From Accumulibacter sp. (GTDB lineage: Bacteria > Pseudomonadota > Gammaproteobacteria > Burkholderiales > Rhodocyclaceae), in NCBI RefSeq assembly GCF_036625195.1, contig NZ_JAZKUG010000001.1, positions 4,712,001 to 4,776,000 of the forward strand: a DNA stretch of 64,000 nt, read 5' to 3'. Of the stretch, positions 1 to 11,122 are shown piece by piece. The position numbers and the translations under genes were made by a program. The number at the start of each line of letters is the position of its first letter. Position 1 is the first letter of the stretch. The notes below the pieces were generated by a model that saw nothing but the letters and a program-made list of their open reading frames with translations, was not told the DNA's origin and made no database searches.

Positions 1-1572
1 GCCCTGCAGGCCGAAGCGAAGTCCATGCGAGTCGGTGATCGACAATCGAATCGTCGGGCTGTCAGGAAACCAGGTTGAACCCGCACCCTTGACCAGCTCG
101 ACCCAACGGCCGAGCTCCTGGGGCGCAGTAAAGAGATGGGCGTCCCTGGGAGTGCTCTCCGAAAGCGCCAGATGATGCACGTTGCCTGAGCCGTCTTCCC
201 AGAGGAGCAGCGACGCATCGAACTGCTGCGCGTCAGCGAACATGCTGGAAAGAGTCCCGCTGCGCACGACATCGCCCCGCGTTCTCGCCAGTCCCGTTGC
301 GAGGGCGATTTCTTCGGTGGCAAGCAGGGTGTTCGTGATGAACACCGTCGTTGCCGCGGGAGAAGGGTCTGGAAAGGTTCGCGTGCTGCTCACGGTAGCT
401 GCCGAGCCGAAGTGTGCGGTGACGCGATCGGTATAGCGGTCGCTCCCTCCGGTGGTGATCTCCGCCTTGTCTGTCGTTGGCACATACAGCAGGTTCTCGC
501 CCCCTTGTGCCGGACGATACGAAAAGGTTGCGGCAAAGGACGTGCCCAGTGAGCCAGACGTACCGTCCGGCTTCTGATACGTCGCGCGGACAAAGCTGTT
601 GGCGACCAGGTCTACGAAGGTCAACGGGTAACCCGCACCGCCCGGTGTGCGGTCGTACAACTCGATGCCGTGGTAGTCGATGCCGCCAAGCAGGGCATCG
701 TTGTGGTAGATGGGTACGGCGGGCTCGGCAACACCCGGCAGGATCTTCGCATACGCGGCGAAGTGCTCCGGCTGGTCGTAGAAGCGCAGGCTGGTAGACG
801 ACACCCGCACCCAATCCACCCGGTAGTCGAAGTCGACGTTCGCCTGCGCATCAGCCGCTGGCTGCAATGCCGCACTGTAGGCGAGAGCAAACTCAGGCGC
901 GGGCGCCCAGACGTTCAGGTTCACGCCCATCGGCCCGGTTGGCACAGCGCTGGTCGACGAGTACCGGAGCAGACCATCGACCAGCCATTCGATCCGTCCG
1001 GGAAACAGCCGAAAACCGTAGGTGTGGAAGGACGTAAAGTCAAATCCGGTTGGCAACTCGAGCGCGACACCGTGACCCGCGCCGAGAGGCTCGTCGGCAT
1101 AATGATTGATCAGGGCGCGCGGTGGATCGACTCCGGGCTGGTAGAGGTTGGAGACGAACTCCCAGTCGATCTCGTCATGGTTCGTCGACTGCGCATCGAT
1201 CAGGCGATACCCGAACAGCGAAGTGACCAAGCCAGGCGGCTTGCCGAACGGTGAGGCGACGCGCGCTTCAAACTGCAGCCCCGGGATTGAGCCGCCGATG
1301 GCGAACGTCTGGATCGAATCGATCTCGGACCCCCAGAAGCTGTCGCCCGGCACGAGCGCCGTTGGGTTGTAGGTTGACAGACGCAGGTGCGCAACGCCAT
1401 CGGCAACCGGGGTCTTCCCTCCGTCACCGGCAACCGACAATGGATTGCGAATCGCCGTGCGACCGAAAAACCCGGCGGCCCCCGTCGGCGTCGTCCACAC
1501 GCTCCGGTCGACATCGGGGCCTGCAATCGCGAAATCGTCAAACAACAGGACCGCTGTCTGCTCAATCGACAT
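1..1572 (-). CDS. GH16 family glycoside hydrolase, 3' end beyond left edge
   Basis: I translated this minus-strand frame by hand. It is open from an ATG at 1572 to the left edge (524 residues, no stop), so the C-terminus is missing. The start follows a purine-rich AGGGGGTGGGA sequence, and an in-frame TGA lies just upstream at 1585-1587. Residues about 130-139 read NHDEIDWEFV, the GH16 catalytic signature (ExDxE, here E134, D136, E138), closest in style to plant xyloglucan transglycosylase HDEIDFEF. Further GH16-like stretches follow, such as FHTYGFRLFPGRIEWLVDG and PMGVNLNVWAP. The enzyme domain covers roughly residues 10-260. Residues about 270-524 are a Ser/Thr-rich beta-type region I do not recognise. 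There is no signal peptide (MSIEQTAVLLFDDF), which would fit type I secretion like its neighbours if the missing end is RTX. The expected role is endo-cleavage or transglycosylation of a beta-glucan or galactan; the substrate is not readable. Confidence 0.82.
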   Translation of the reverse strand, partial: MSIEQTAVLLFDDFAIAGPDVDRSVWTTPTGAAGFFGRTAIRNPLSVAGDGGKTPVADGVAHLRLSTYNPTALVPGDSFWGSEIDSIQTFAIGGSIPGLQFEARVASPFGKPPGLVTSLFGYRLIDAQSTNHDEIDWEFVSNLYQPGVDPPRALINHYADEPLGAGHGVALELPTGFDFTSFHTYGFRLFPGRIEWLVDGLLRYSSTSAVPTGPMGVNLNVWAPAPEFALAYSAALQPAADAQANVDFDYRVDWVRVSSTSLRFYDQPEHFAAYAKILPGVAEPAVPIYHNDALLGGIDYHGIELYDRTPGGAGYPLTFVDLVANSFVRATYQKPDGTSGSLGTSFAATFSYRPAQGGENLLYVPTTDKAEITTGGSDRYTDRVTAHFGSAATVSSTRTFPDPSPAATTVFITNTLLATEEIALATGLARTRGDVVRSGTLSSMFADAQQFDASLLLWEDGSGNVHHLALSESTPRDAHLFTAPQELGRWVELVKGAGSTWFPDSPTIRLSITDSHGLRFGLQG

Positions 1573-1890
1573 TCCCACCCCCTGTCACGGCCAGCCGCGC
1601 AAGACCTGCAGCAAGGACGATGTACGGCAGGCAGGTCTGGTGACTCGATCACCCCGGCGAGAGGGAAGATTGGTGCGTCGCATTCGCTGCCGGCACCACG
1701 CCCGCGAGGATGATTTCCATGCTCATCAGTAAAGCACTTGTCCTTTCCAATTACAAGGAGATTCGCCCGCCAGTCGGCAGCCCGGGATGCTCGGCAACGG
1801 GACAGCCCGTCCACGCTGGAGAACGGCATTTCACCGCCCGCTGTCCTGCCTCGGCAGAACGTTGTGCTATCGGCCGGGACAGGTCATGCC
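1573..1890. other. intergenic region between giant protein B and the GH16 gene
   Basis: This 318 bp spacer holds no convincing gene. Near the stop of B, 1843-1860 can form an imperfect hairpin (GTTCTGCC/GGCAGGAC with one wobble pair). It has no T-run, so it is at most a weak or Rho-assisted terminator. A sigma70-like promoter candidate lies at 1728-1756. Minus-strand frames across the region are arginine-rich shadows. Confidence 0.5.
1728..1756 (-). promoter_or_regulatory. candidate sigma70 promoter for the GH16 gene
   Basis: On the minus strand TTGTAA (1751-1756) and TTTACT (1728-1733) are separated by exactly 17 bases, each matching 4 of 6 consensus positions, in the only AT-richer patch of the spacer. 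Transcription would start about 150 bases before the GH16 ATG. Judged by eye only. Confidence 0.35.
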
Positions 1891-4800
1891 TCATGTGACG
1901 ACGAAGTCGAGATTGCTGAGCGCCAGCCCGGCGGCGAGCGTGGCGATCTGCACGGGACCGGCGCCTGTGTTGCCGTCGGCGTCGTAGTACAGCGCGCCGC
2001 CGCCGCTGTCGTAGATAAGGTAGTCGTCGGCGTCGGTGGCGGTGCTGATGCCGGCACCGGCGCGGAACGAACCGGCGGCGAGGGTGCCGGGGCTCAGGAG
2101 CGAGGTGAAGATCGCGTTCTCGAGTTGGATCGTGTCGTCGAGGACGTTGAAGTCGCCAATCGTGTCGCGGTTGGTCGCGGCGTTGGGCAGGGTGTCGAAG
2201 CGGAAGATGTCGGCGCCGAGGCCGCCCGTCAGGCTGTCGTTGCCGAGGCCGCCGAGCAGGGTGTCGTTGCCGGCACCGCCGGCGAGGGTGTCGTTGCCGT
2301 TGCCGCCATCGAGCCGGTTGGCGAACCCGTCGCCGGTCAGGGTGTCGGCATGGGTCGAGCCGACGAGGTGCTCGATGCCGGCGACGCTGTCACTGCCAGA
2401 GCCGCCGGTGGCCTGTGCGCCGACAATGGCGAGGCTGAGGCTGACGCCGCTGCTGGCGCCGTAGAGGTAGCTGAGGGTGTCATTGCCGCCGGCACCGTCA
2501 AGGACGTTGCTGCCGGCGCCGGCGTAGAGGAGGTTGTCGAGGGTGTTGCCGCTGAGGTTGGCGGCGCCCGTGGCAAGGATGCGGCCGTTCTCGACGTGGG
2601 CGCCGAGGATCGTGCTGGCGAGGTAGCTCAAGACTTGGTCGGTACCGCCGGTTGCCGGGTTGGCGTTGCTTTCGCTGACGCTGTCGCCGGCGTCATCGAG
2701 GTAGTAGAAGTCGGAGCCGTCGCCGCCGACCAGACTGTCGGCACCGGTGCCACCCCAGAGGCGGTCGCTGCCGGCGCCGCCGTCGAGGGTGTCGTTGCCG
2801 GCACCGCCGTTGAGGAAGTCGTTGCCCTGCGCGCCGTTGAGGCGGTTGGCGTTGGCGTCGCCGGTGAGGGTGTCGTCGTAGGTGGAGCCGGTGAGGTTCT
2901 CGATTCCGGCGAGGGTGTCGCTGCCGGAGCCGCCGGTCGCCTGCGCGCCGGCAAGGGCGAGGCTCACGCTGACGCCGCTGCCGCTGACGGCGTAGAGGTA
3001 GCTGAGGGTGTCGTTGCCGCCGGCACCGTCGAGGAGGTTGGCGCCGGTGCCGGCGTCGAGGAGGTTGTCGAGGGCGTTGCCGGTGAGGTTGGCGGCGCCA
3101 GTCGCCAGGATGCGGCCGTTCTCGATGTGGGCGGTGAGGGTGTGGGCGGCGAGATAGCTGAAGACCTGGTCGATGCCACCGGTTGCCGGGTTGGCGTTGG
3201 TCTCGCCGACGCTGTCGCCGGCGTCGTCGACGTAGTAGGAGTCGGAGCCGTCGCCACCGATCAGGCTGTCGGCACCGGTGCCGCCCCAGAGGCGGTCGTT
3301 GCCGGCACCGCCGTCGAGGGTGTCGTTTCCGGCGTCGCCATTGAGGAAGTCGTTGCCCTGCGCGCCGTCGAGGCGGTTGGCATTGGCGTCGCCGCGCAGG
3401 GTGTCGTCCCAGGCCGATCCGGCGAGGTTCTCGATGGCGATCAGGGTGTCGCTGCCGGAGCCGCCGGTGGCCTGGGCGCCGGCAATGGCGAGGCTGACGC
3501 TGACGCCGCTGCCGCTGACGGCGTAGAGGTAGCTGAGGGTGTCGTTGCCGCCGGCACCGTCGAGGAGGTTGTTGCCAACCCCGGCGTCGAGTAGGTTGTC
3601 AAGGGCATTGCCGGCGAGGTTGGCGGCGCCCGTGGCGAGGATGCGGCCGTTCTCGATGTGGGCGCCGAGGGTGTAGGCGGCCAGGTAGGTGAAGACCTGG
3701 TCGGTGCCGCCGGTTGCCGGGCTGGCGTTGGTCTCGCCGACGCTGTCGCCGGCGTCGTCGACGTAGTAGGAGTCGGAGCCGTCGCCACCGATCAGGCTAT
3801 CGGCACCGGTGCCGCCCCAGAGGCGGTCGTTGCCGGCACCGCCGTCGAGGGTGTCGTTGCCGGCGTCGCCATTGAGGAAGTCGTTGCCCTGCGCGCCGTC
3901 GAGGCGGTTGGCATTGGCGTCGCCGCGCAGGGTGTCGTCCCAGGCCGATCCGGCGAGGTTCTCGATGGCGATCAGGGTGTCGCTGCCGGAGCCACCGGTC
4001 GCCTGGGCGCCGGCAATGGCGAGGCTGAGGCTGACGCCGCTGCTGGCGCCGTACGAGTAGCTGACGGTGTCGCTACCGCCGGCGCCGTCGAGGACATTCG
4101 CGCCGATTCCGGCGTGGAGCAGGTTGTCGAGGTCGTTGCCGGTGAGGTCTGCGGCGCCGCTGGCATGGATTTCGCCGTTTTCGACCTGCGCCGTGAGCGT
4201 GTACGCGGCAAGGCGGCTGAAGACCTGGTCGATGCCGCCGCTTACCGGATCGGCGTTGGTCTCGGTGACGCTGTCACCGGCGTCGTCGACGTAGTAGGAG
4301 TCGGAGCCGTCACCGCCGAGCAGGCTGTCGGCGCCGCTGCCACCGTCGAGGCCATCGTTGCCGCTGCCGCCAAGCAGCGTGTCGTCCCCGTCGCCACCGT
4401 AGAGGCCATCGTTGCCGCTGCCACCAAGCAGCGTGTCGTCCCCGTCGCCACCATAGAGCCATTCCGCGCCCGTGCCGCCTGCCAGCGTCTCCGCACTCGA
4501 AGTACCCAGCAGCGACACGCGCACGCGGCTGTCGACCAGGATCTGCGCTGCCGAAGTGGTGCCGTTGTAAACGATGTAGGTGCGGCAAGACGGATAGGGG
4601 GGATAGCAAGGGCCAGGCGGAGTGAACGAACCGCCGTCGAGAGTCACCGTGCCGGCGTTGCTCCAGCGAGCGGCGTCGACCAGCGCGACCTCGTCGCCGG
4701 AGCTGCCGGTGACGATGAGCTGGTGGCGTGCTTCGGGCTGTGCGCCGCCGGCAGCGAGGTCGTAGCTGCCGTCGCTCCAGCCACTGGCGTTGTTGAAGTG

Positions 4801-7800
4801 GTTCATGCCGGCGAGGTCGAGGACATCGCCGACCGACAGTGCGAGGATGATGTCGTCGCTGCAGCTCAGATCGATGCGCTCGATGTCTTCGAGGCGCGAC
4901 GCGCTGCCCGGAGTGCTGCCACCCTGGTTGGCGATGGCCCTCAGGTTGAAGATGTCAGGGATGTCCACGGCCAGCCTGATCCCCATGAACACCCGAAAGG
5001 CAAGCGTATCGATCCCGCTGCCCCCATCGATCCTGGCCAACTGGCCCCGGCTGACACCGCCGGTCAATCCCGCGAGGTCGCCGACGTCGATGACGAAGGT
5101 GTCGTCGCCGGCGCCGCCGTAGAGGACGTCGGCACCGCCGTAGAGGACGTCGGCACCGCCGTTGCCGATCAGCGTGTCGTTGCCGGCACCGGCGACCAGC
5201 GTCTCGCTGGCCGCCGAACCCAACAGTGTGTCGGAACCGGCAGTGCCGAACTGGTCAACGGCCGTTTGCGCGAAGGCGCCGGTGGTGCTGCCGAAAATGA
5301 CGTAACTCTGCCCAGAATTCGCGCTGGCCCGGTGCGCGCCGACGATCAGGTCGGCCAACCCGTCACCGTTGACGTCGCCGGCGGCCGCGACGCTGTGACC
5401 GCTGTAGTCGCCTGAGCATTGGCCGTCGATGACGAAGCCGCGATTGCCGCCAGCAATCGCCGATAGATCGACGGCACCGCCGCCGGTCTTGCCGAAGACG
5501 ACGTAACTGCGCCCAGCATTCGGACCCGCCACCGGATCGCTCCCGGCCGCGCCGACGATCAGGTCGGCCAGCCCGTCGCCGTTGATGTCGCCGGCCGCTG
5601 AAACGCTGCCGCCACTGCGGTCACCGCTGCCCTGACCATTGATCACGAAGCCGCCCGTACCGGCAGCAACCGCCGACAGGTCGACGGCACCGCCGCCGGT
5701 GTGGCCGAAGACGACGTAGCTGCGACCGGCATCGAGTCCCGCCGCCGGATCGCTCCGGTTCGCGCCGACGACCACATCGGCAAAGCCGTCGCCGTTGACG
5801 TCACCGGCCGCGGCGACGCTGTAGCCGCTTCGGTCACGATCGGACTGGCCATGGATCACGAAGCCGCCCCTGCCGGCAGCGACCGCCGAAAGGGCGACGG
5901 TGTCGCCGCTGCTCTTGCCGAAGACGACATAGCTGCGCCCGGCGTCGATGCCGGCCACCGAATCGCCGTAACTCGCGCCGACGAGCAGGTCGGACAGACC
6001 GTCACCATTGACGTCACCGGCGGCTGCAACCGCGCTGCCGCTGAGGTCCCCAGGCTGGTGCCCGTCGATGACGAAGCCGCCGTTGCCGCCGGCGATCGCC
6101 GCGAGATCGACGCTGCTGCCGCCGCTCCTGCCAAACACGACGTAGCTTCGCCCGACGCTCACGCCGCTCGCTGCATCGCTACCCAGTGCCCCGACGATCA
6201 CGTCGGCAAGCCCGTCGCCGTTGACGTCGCCTGCCGCCGAGACGCTCCGGCCACTGTAGTCATAGGTGCATTGGCCGTTGATCACGAAGCCACCCGATCC
6301 GCCGGCGATCGCCGACAGGTTGACGGCACCCCCGTCCGCCTTGCCAAAGACGACGTAGCTGCGACCGGCGGAACTCCGCGCGGCCGGATCGCTCCGGTCG
6401 GCGCCGACGATCAGGTCGGCAAGCCCATCACCGTTGACGTCGCCGGCGGTCGAGACGCTGCCGCCGCTCCGGTCACCAGCACACTGGCCATTGATCACGA
6501 AGCCGCCGCTGCCGGCAGCGACGGCCGAGAGCTGGATCGCGCTACCGCCGGTCGTGCCAAAGACGACATAGCTTCGCCCGGCCGACTCTCCCGCCGCCGG
6601 ATCGGCGTAAGACGCGCCAACGATCAGGTCGGCCAGCCCATCGCCATTGACGTCGCCAGCCGCCGAGACACTGCTGCCACTTTGGTCGCTCCCAGCCTGG
6701 CCATGGATCACGAAGCCGCCATTGCCGCCCGCAATGTCGGACAGCGCAACCGCGCCCACGTTCGACTGCAGGTCGGCGTCGACGAGCAATTGCACCGCTG
6801 CCCCGTCGGCTTCATGGACGGCGTACTGCCGACCGCCATGACTGACCGTGCCGGCTGCCTTCCATGCCCAGGCACCGAGCACGTGGACCCGGTCGCCGGC
6901 GTCACCGTCGACGACCACCTGGTGCCTGGCGACCGTCGTACCGAGTCCCGTCCAGCCATCGCCATCATTGAAGGTGTTGATCGCGGCCAGGTCGACGAGG
7001 TCCCGGGCGTTCAGGCGGAGCGTGTTGTTGCCGCTGCCGGTGAGGTCGATCCTTTCGATGGCCTCGAGGCGCGACGCGCTGCCAGGCGTGCCACCACCCT
7101 GATTGGCGATGACCGTCAGGTCGAGCGTCAGGCCGCTGCCCGAGAGCGCGAGCGTGTCGACACCGCTGCCACCGTCGATGCGCGCCAACCGGCCATCGCT
7201 GACGCCGCTGGCCAATGCCGCGAGGTTGCCGGCGTTGACGACGAAGGTATCGTCACCGGCGCCGCCACGAAGGACGTCGGCACCGCCGTTGCCGGTCAGC
7301 GTATCGTCGCCGGCGCCGGCAACGAGCGTCTCGCTGGCCGACGATCCGGTCAATGTGTCACTGCCGGCGGTGCCGAGCTGGTCGACGAGGCTGCGCGCGA
7401 AGGCGCCGTCCGTACCGCCGAAGATCACGTAACTGCGCCCGGCCGCAAGGCCGGCCGCCGGATCGCTGTCCGCTGCGCCGACGAGCAGGTCGGCGAGACC
7501 ATCGCCGTTGACGTCGCCGGCTGCCGCGACGCTGCTGCCGGCGCGATCCTGCAGAGACTCGCCGCTGACGACGAAGCCGCCACTGCCCAAGGCAATCGCG
7601 GACAGGTCAACGGCGCCGCCGCTCCTGCCGAAGACGACGTAACTGCGCCCTGCTCCGCTGGCCGCCGCCGGTGCGCCGACGAGCAGGTCGGCGAGACCGT
7701 CGCCATTGATGTCGCCGGCCGCCGCGACGTCGAAGCCGCTGGCGTCGCCGAGACTCTGGCCGTTGATCACGAAGCCGCCACTGCCGGCCGCGACGGCCGA

Positions 7801-10800
7801 GAGCTGGACCGTGCCGCCGCCAGTCCTGCCGAAGACGACGTAGCTGCGCCCGGCGCCGGCGCCGGCCGCCGGATCGCCGAAACGCGCGCCGACGACCAGG
7901 TCAGCCAAGCCGTCGCCATTGACGTCACCGGCCAGCGCGACGCTTGCTCCGCTGGCATCACCGGCACACTGGCCGTTGATGACGAAACCGCCATTGCCGG
8001 CAGCGATCGTCGCCAGCTGAACCGCCGTGCCGCTGGTCTTGCCGAACACGACGAAGCTGCGCCCGGCGTCGGTGCGCGCGGCGGGGTCGCCGTGCGGCGC
8101 GCCGATGACCAGGTCGGCGAGTCCGTCACCGTTGACGTCGCCGGCCGCGGCGACGCTCGCGCCGCTGGTATCGCCGGCGCACTGGCCGTTGATGACGAAG
8201 CCACCCACACCGGCAGCGATTGCCGACAGCTGGATCGCCGCGTTGCCGCTGCGCCCGAAAACGACGTAGCTGCGCCCTGCCCCGCCGCCGGCAACCGGGT
8301 CGCCTGCCGGCGCGCCGACGATCAGGTCGGCGAGTCCGTCGCCATTGACGTCGCCGGCCGCAGCCACGCTGCTGCCGCTGAGGTCACCGGCACACTGGCC
8401 GCCGATCACGAAGCCGCCGCTGCCGGCGGCGACCGCCGACAGGTCGACGGCGGCGCCGCTCGTCCGCCCGTAAACGACATAGCTGCGCCCAGCGCCACTG
8501 CCGGCCGCCGGATCGGCCGCCGAGGCGCCGACCAGCAGGTCGGCGAGGCCGTCACCATTGAGGTCGCCGGCGGCGGCCACGCTGCCACCACTCAGGTCAC
8601 CGGCACCGTGACCGTTGATCACGAAGCCACCGATCCCGGCGGCAACCGCCGACAGGTCGACCGGACCGTTGCCGCTGCGGCCGAATAGGACATGGCTGCG
8701 CCCTGCGTCGCTACCGGCAGCCGCGTCTCCCAGCCAGGCGCCGACGATCACGTCGCCGAGTCCGTCACCGTTGACGTCGCCAGCCGCGGCGACACGCCAG
8801 CCGCTCTGATCGCCGGCACAGTCGCCGTGGATCACGAAGCCGCCCTCGCCGGCAGCGATGTCCGAGAGGTCGATGACCGAGCGCGGCAGGTTGCTGGCGA
8901 TGGTGGCGTCGATCAGCAACTGCGCTGCCACGGCGGTGGCCTCGTAGATCCGGTAGTCGTGGCCGTCGTGGCTGACCGTGGCGAGCGCGCTGCTCCAGCG
9001 CGCAGCGTCGGTCAGCCGCACCGTGTCACCGCTGTCGCCATCGATCACCAGTTGGTGCTTGCGCACCGTCGCACCGAGCCCGCTCCAGCCGCTACCGTTG
9101 TTGAAGCTGTTCATCCCGGCGAGATGACAGAGGTCGCCGACGCTCAGCGTCAGCAGGTGGTCGCCAGCGCTGAGGTCGATGCGCTCGATCGACTCGAGCC
9201 GCGACAGGCTGCCGGGAGCCCCCCGCCCGGCCTGGCGATGCCGGTGAGGTCGAGCGCGACGCCGTCGTCCGCGACGCGCAGGGTGTCGATGCCGCGGCCG
9301 CCGTCGACGCGCGCCAACTGCGTGCCGCCCGCACCGGCGCGCAAGGCGGCGATGTTGTCGCCGTCGAGAACGAAGGTATCGTCGCCGGCACCGCCATACA
9401 GGACGTCGGCGCCACCGTTGCCGATCAGCGTGTCGTTGCCGGCACCGGCGACGAGCGTTTCGCCAGCCGCCGTTCCGGGCAGCGTATGGTCGCCACTGCC
9501 GCCGAGATGATCGACGGCGGTCGCCGCAAAGGCCCCGTCCGTTCTGCCAAAGACGACGTAGCTGGCACCGCCGCCATCGGCCCCGGCCGGGTCGGCTGCC
9601 GGTGCGCCAACGATCAGGTCGGCAAGGCCGTCGCCGTTCACGTCGCCGGCCGCCGCGACACTCGCGCCGCTGCGGTCGCCGGCGCACCGGCCGTCGATGA
9701 CGAAGCCGCCGATGCCACCGGCGACCCGCGAGAGCGCGACCGCATCGCCGCCGCTCCGGCCGAAGACGACGTAGCTGCGCCCGGCCGAGTCTCCCGCCAC
9801 CGCATCGCCGTCGGGCGCGCCCACGATCAGGTCGGCGAGGCCGTCACCATTGACGTCACCGGCGGCGGCAACGGCGCGGCCGCTGAAATCACCGGCGGCC
9901 TGCCCGACGATGACGAAGCCGCCGTTGCCGCCAGCGATCGCCGACAGGTCGATGGGCGCAGCGCCGCACCGGCCGAAGACGACGTAGCTGCGGCCGGCGT
10001 AGTCGCCGCCCACCCCGCCAGCGCCGTAGGGCGCGGCGACGATCAGATCGCCGAGTCCGTCGCCGTTGACGTCGCCAGCCACCGCCACCTGCCAGCCGCT
10101 CCAGTCCCCGGCGCACTGACCGTTGATCGCGAAGCCGCCGGCGCCGGCGGCGACCGCCGACAGATCGACGACGCCACTGCCCGTCTTGCCGAAGATCAGG
10201 TAGCTGCGGCCCGCCGCCGCGCCCGCCGGCGAGTCGCCGTATGGCACGCCGACGACCAGGTCGGCGAGCCCGTCGCCATTGACGTCGCCCGCCGCAGCGG
10301 CACGCCAACCCGCACCGTCGACGGCATTCTGGCCACGAACGACGAAACCACCGCCGCCGGCGACCGCTGCCAGGTCGACCGCGCTGCCGCTGCTCTTGCC
10401 GAACACGACGTAGGTTCCGCCGCCGCGGACGACGAGATCGGCCAGCCCGTCGCCGTTCACATCGCCGGCACCGCCCACCGCGCGACCGCTGAAATCGTCG
10501 GCCAGCGCACCGTTGATCACGAAGCCGCCGCTACCGGCGGCGATCGCCGAGAGGTTGATCGCGCTGCCGCTGCTCTTGCCAAAGACGACGTAGCTGCGCC
10601 CGGCGTCGTTGCGCCCGCTGACGTCGGCGTACGGCGCGCCGACGATGAGGTCGGCAAGCCCGTCGCCGTTGACGTCGCCGGCCGCGGCGACACTGCGGCC
10701 GCTCCAGTCGTCGCTCCCCTGGCCATCGAGGACGAAACCGCCAACGCCGGCAGCAACGGCCGACAGATCGATGGCGCCGCCATCGGTCGTGCCAAAGACG

Positions 10801-10991
10801 ACGTAGCTGCGCCCGGCGGACGAACCGGTCGCCGGATCGCGCAGCGGCGCGCCGACGATCAGGTCGTCCAGCCCGTCGCCGTTGACGTCGCCCGCGCCAG
10901 CGACGCTGAAGCCGCTCTGATCCCCGCCGCACTCGCCGTTGATGACGAAGCCGCCAATCCCCGCGGCGATGCCCGAAAGTTCGATCCCCAT
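1891..10991 (-). CDS. giant secreted FG-GAP/RTX protein B, interrupted by a one-base frameshift
   Basis: Reconstructed length is about 3,033 residues. The ATG at 10991 has a GGAGGGG ribosome site 7 bases upstream; a TTG 33 bases earlier is also in frame but less likely. From residue 1 there are three groups of seven FG-GAP repeats (about 1-485, 702-1197, 1413-1907), each blade carrying a GDVNGDGLADLIVGAP-like calcium loop. Each group is followed by a linker with RTX nonapeptides and an ESIERIDL/AGMN segment. RTX repeats fill about 2160-2920, and a type I secretion-like tail ending LDFVVT closes the protein. It lacks the DUF4347 and RCC1-like head of its relatives. The frame breaks at about 9219-9230, where one base is missing from a C-run compared with equivalent linkers (for example near 7080). 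Downstream the frame stays open for 2,440 codons, so the break is recent or a sequencing error. Expected location is extracellular or cell surface, with calcium-dependent folding. Confidence 0.85.
2480..4300 (-). repeat. RTX tandem units of about 531 bp in B
   Basis: At least three copies of a roughly 177-residue unit. Each combines nonapeptides (GGAGNDRLWGG), a YYVDDAGDSV segment, a variable central part ending ENGRILATGAANL, and a GSGSDTL...GIENL segment. The recurring marker for QGNDFLN lies near 2815, 3346 and 3877 (spacing 531-534). Confidence 0.75.
5270..6750 (-). repeat. FG-GAP propeller B3 (7 repeats)
   Basis: Seven blades, opening with ALSDIAGGNGG and closing with VIFGSTTGAFA. The last blade is shortened (HRASANSGQS). 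Confidence 0.85.
7400..8885 (-). repeat. FG-GAP propeller B2 (7 repeats)
   Basis: Seven blades counted by their GD(V/L/I)NGDG loops, opening with IDLSDIAAG and closing with VIFGGTDGAFA. Blade 6 is slightly shortened. Confidence 0.85.
9530..10985 (-). repeat. FG-GAP propeller B1 (7 repeats)
   Basis: Seven FG-GAP repeats of about 65-70 residues, each with one GDVNGDG loop. Blade 1 has the GLDDLIVGAP variant. Blade 3 is shortened (VVRGGGTYVVFG). The group closes with a TDGAFA cap. Confidence 0.85.
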
Positions 10992-10998
10992 GGCTGCA

Positions 10999-11005
10999 CC
11001 CCTCC
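10999..11005 (-). promoter_or_regulatory. ribosome binding site deciding the start of B
   Basis: GGAGGGG on the minus strand, 7 bases before the ATG at 10991. The alternative TTG at 11024 has no comparable site. The remaining bases up to 11122 contain GC-rich inverted repeats but no T-run or clear promoter. Confidence 0.6.
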
Positions 11006-11122
11006 GAAATCCGTTGCCAATCAATCAAGAAGGCCGGCCGGAAGCCCGGCGCCGGTTCCCGGCCCGGGCGCAGCTGGCTGCCGCCTCCGGGCAACCCGCA
11101 GCGGGCGAGCCACCGCCCTCCC

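Noticed and set aside
233..2576. Several arginine- or serine/proline-rich frames over the GH16 gene and the end of B
   Set aside because: They overlap frames with recognisable domains (GH16 motif, RTX tail) and look like shadows.
9219..9224. C-run in B as a phase-variation or programmed frameshift site
   Set aside because: Six bases is short for slipped-strand switching, and no slippery heptamer or downstream structure is evident. Error or recent mutation is more likely.
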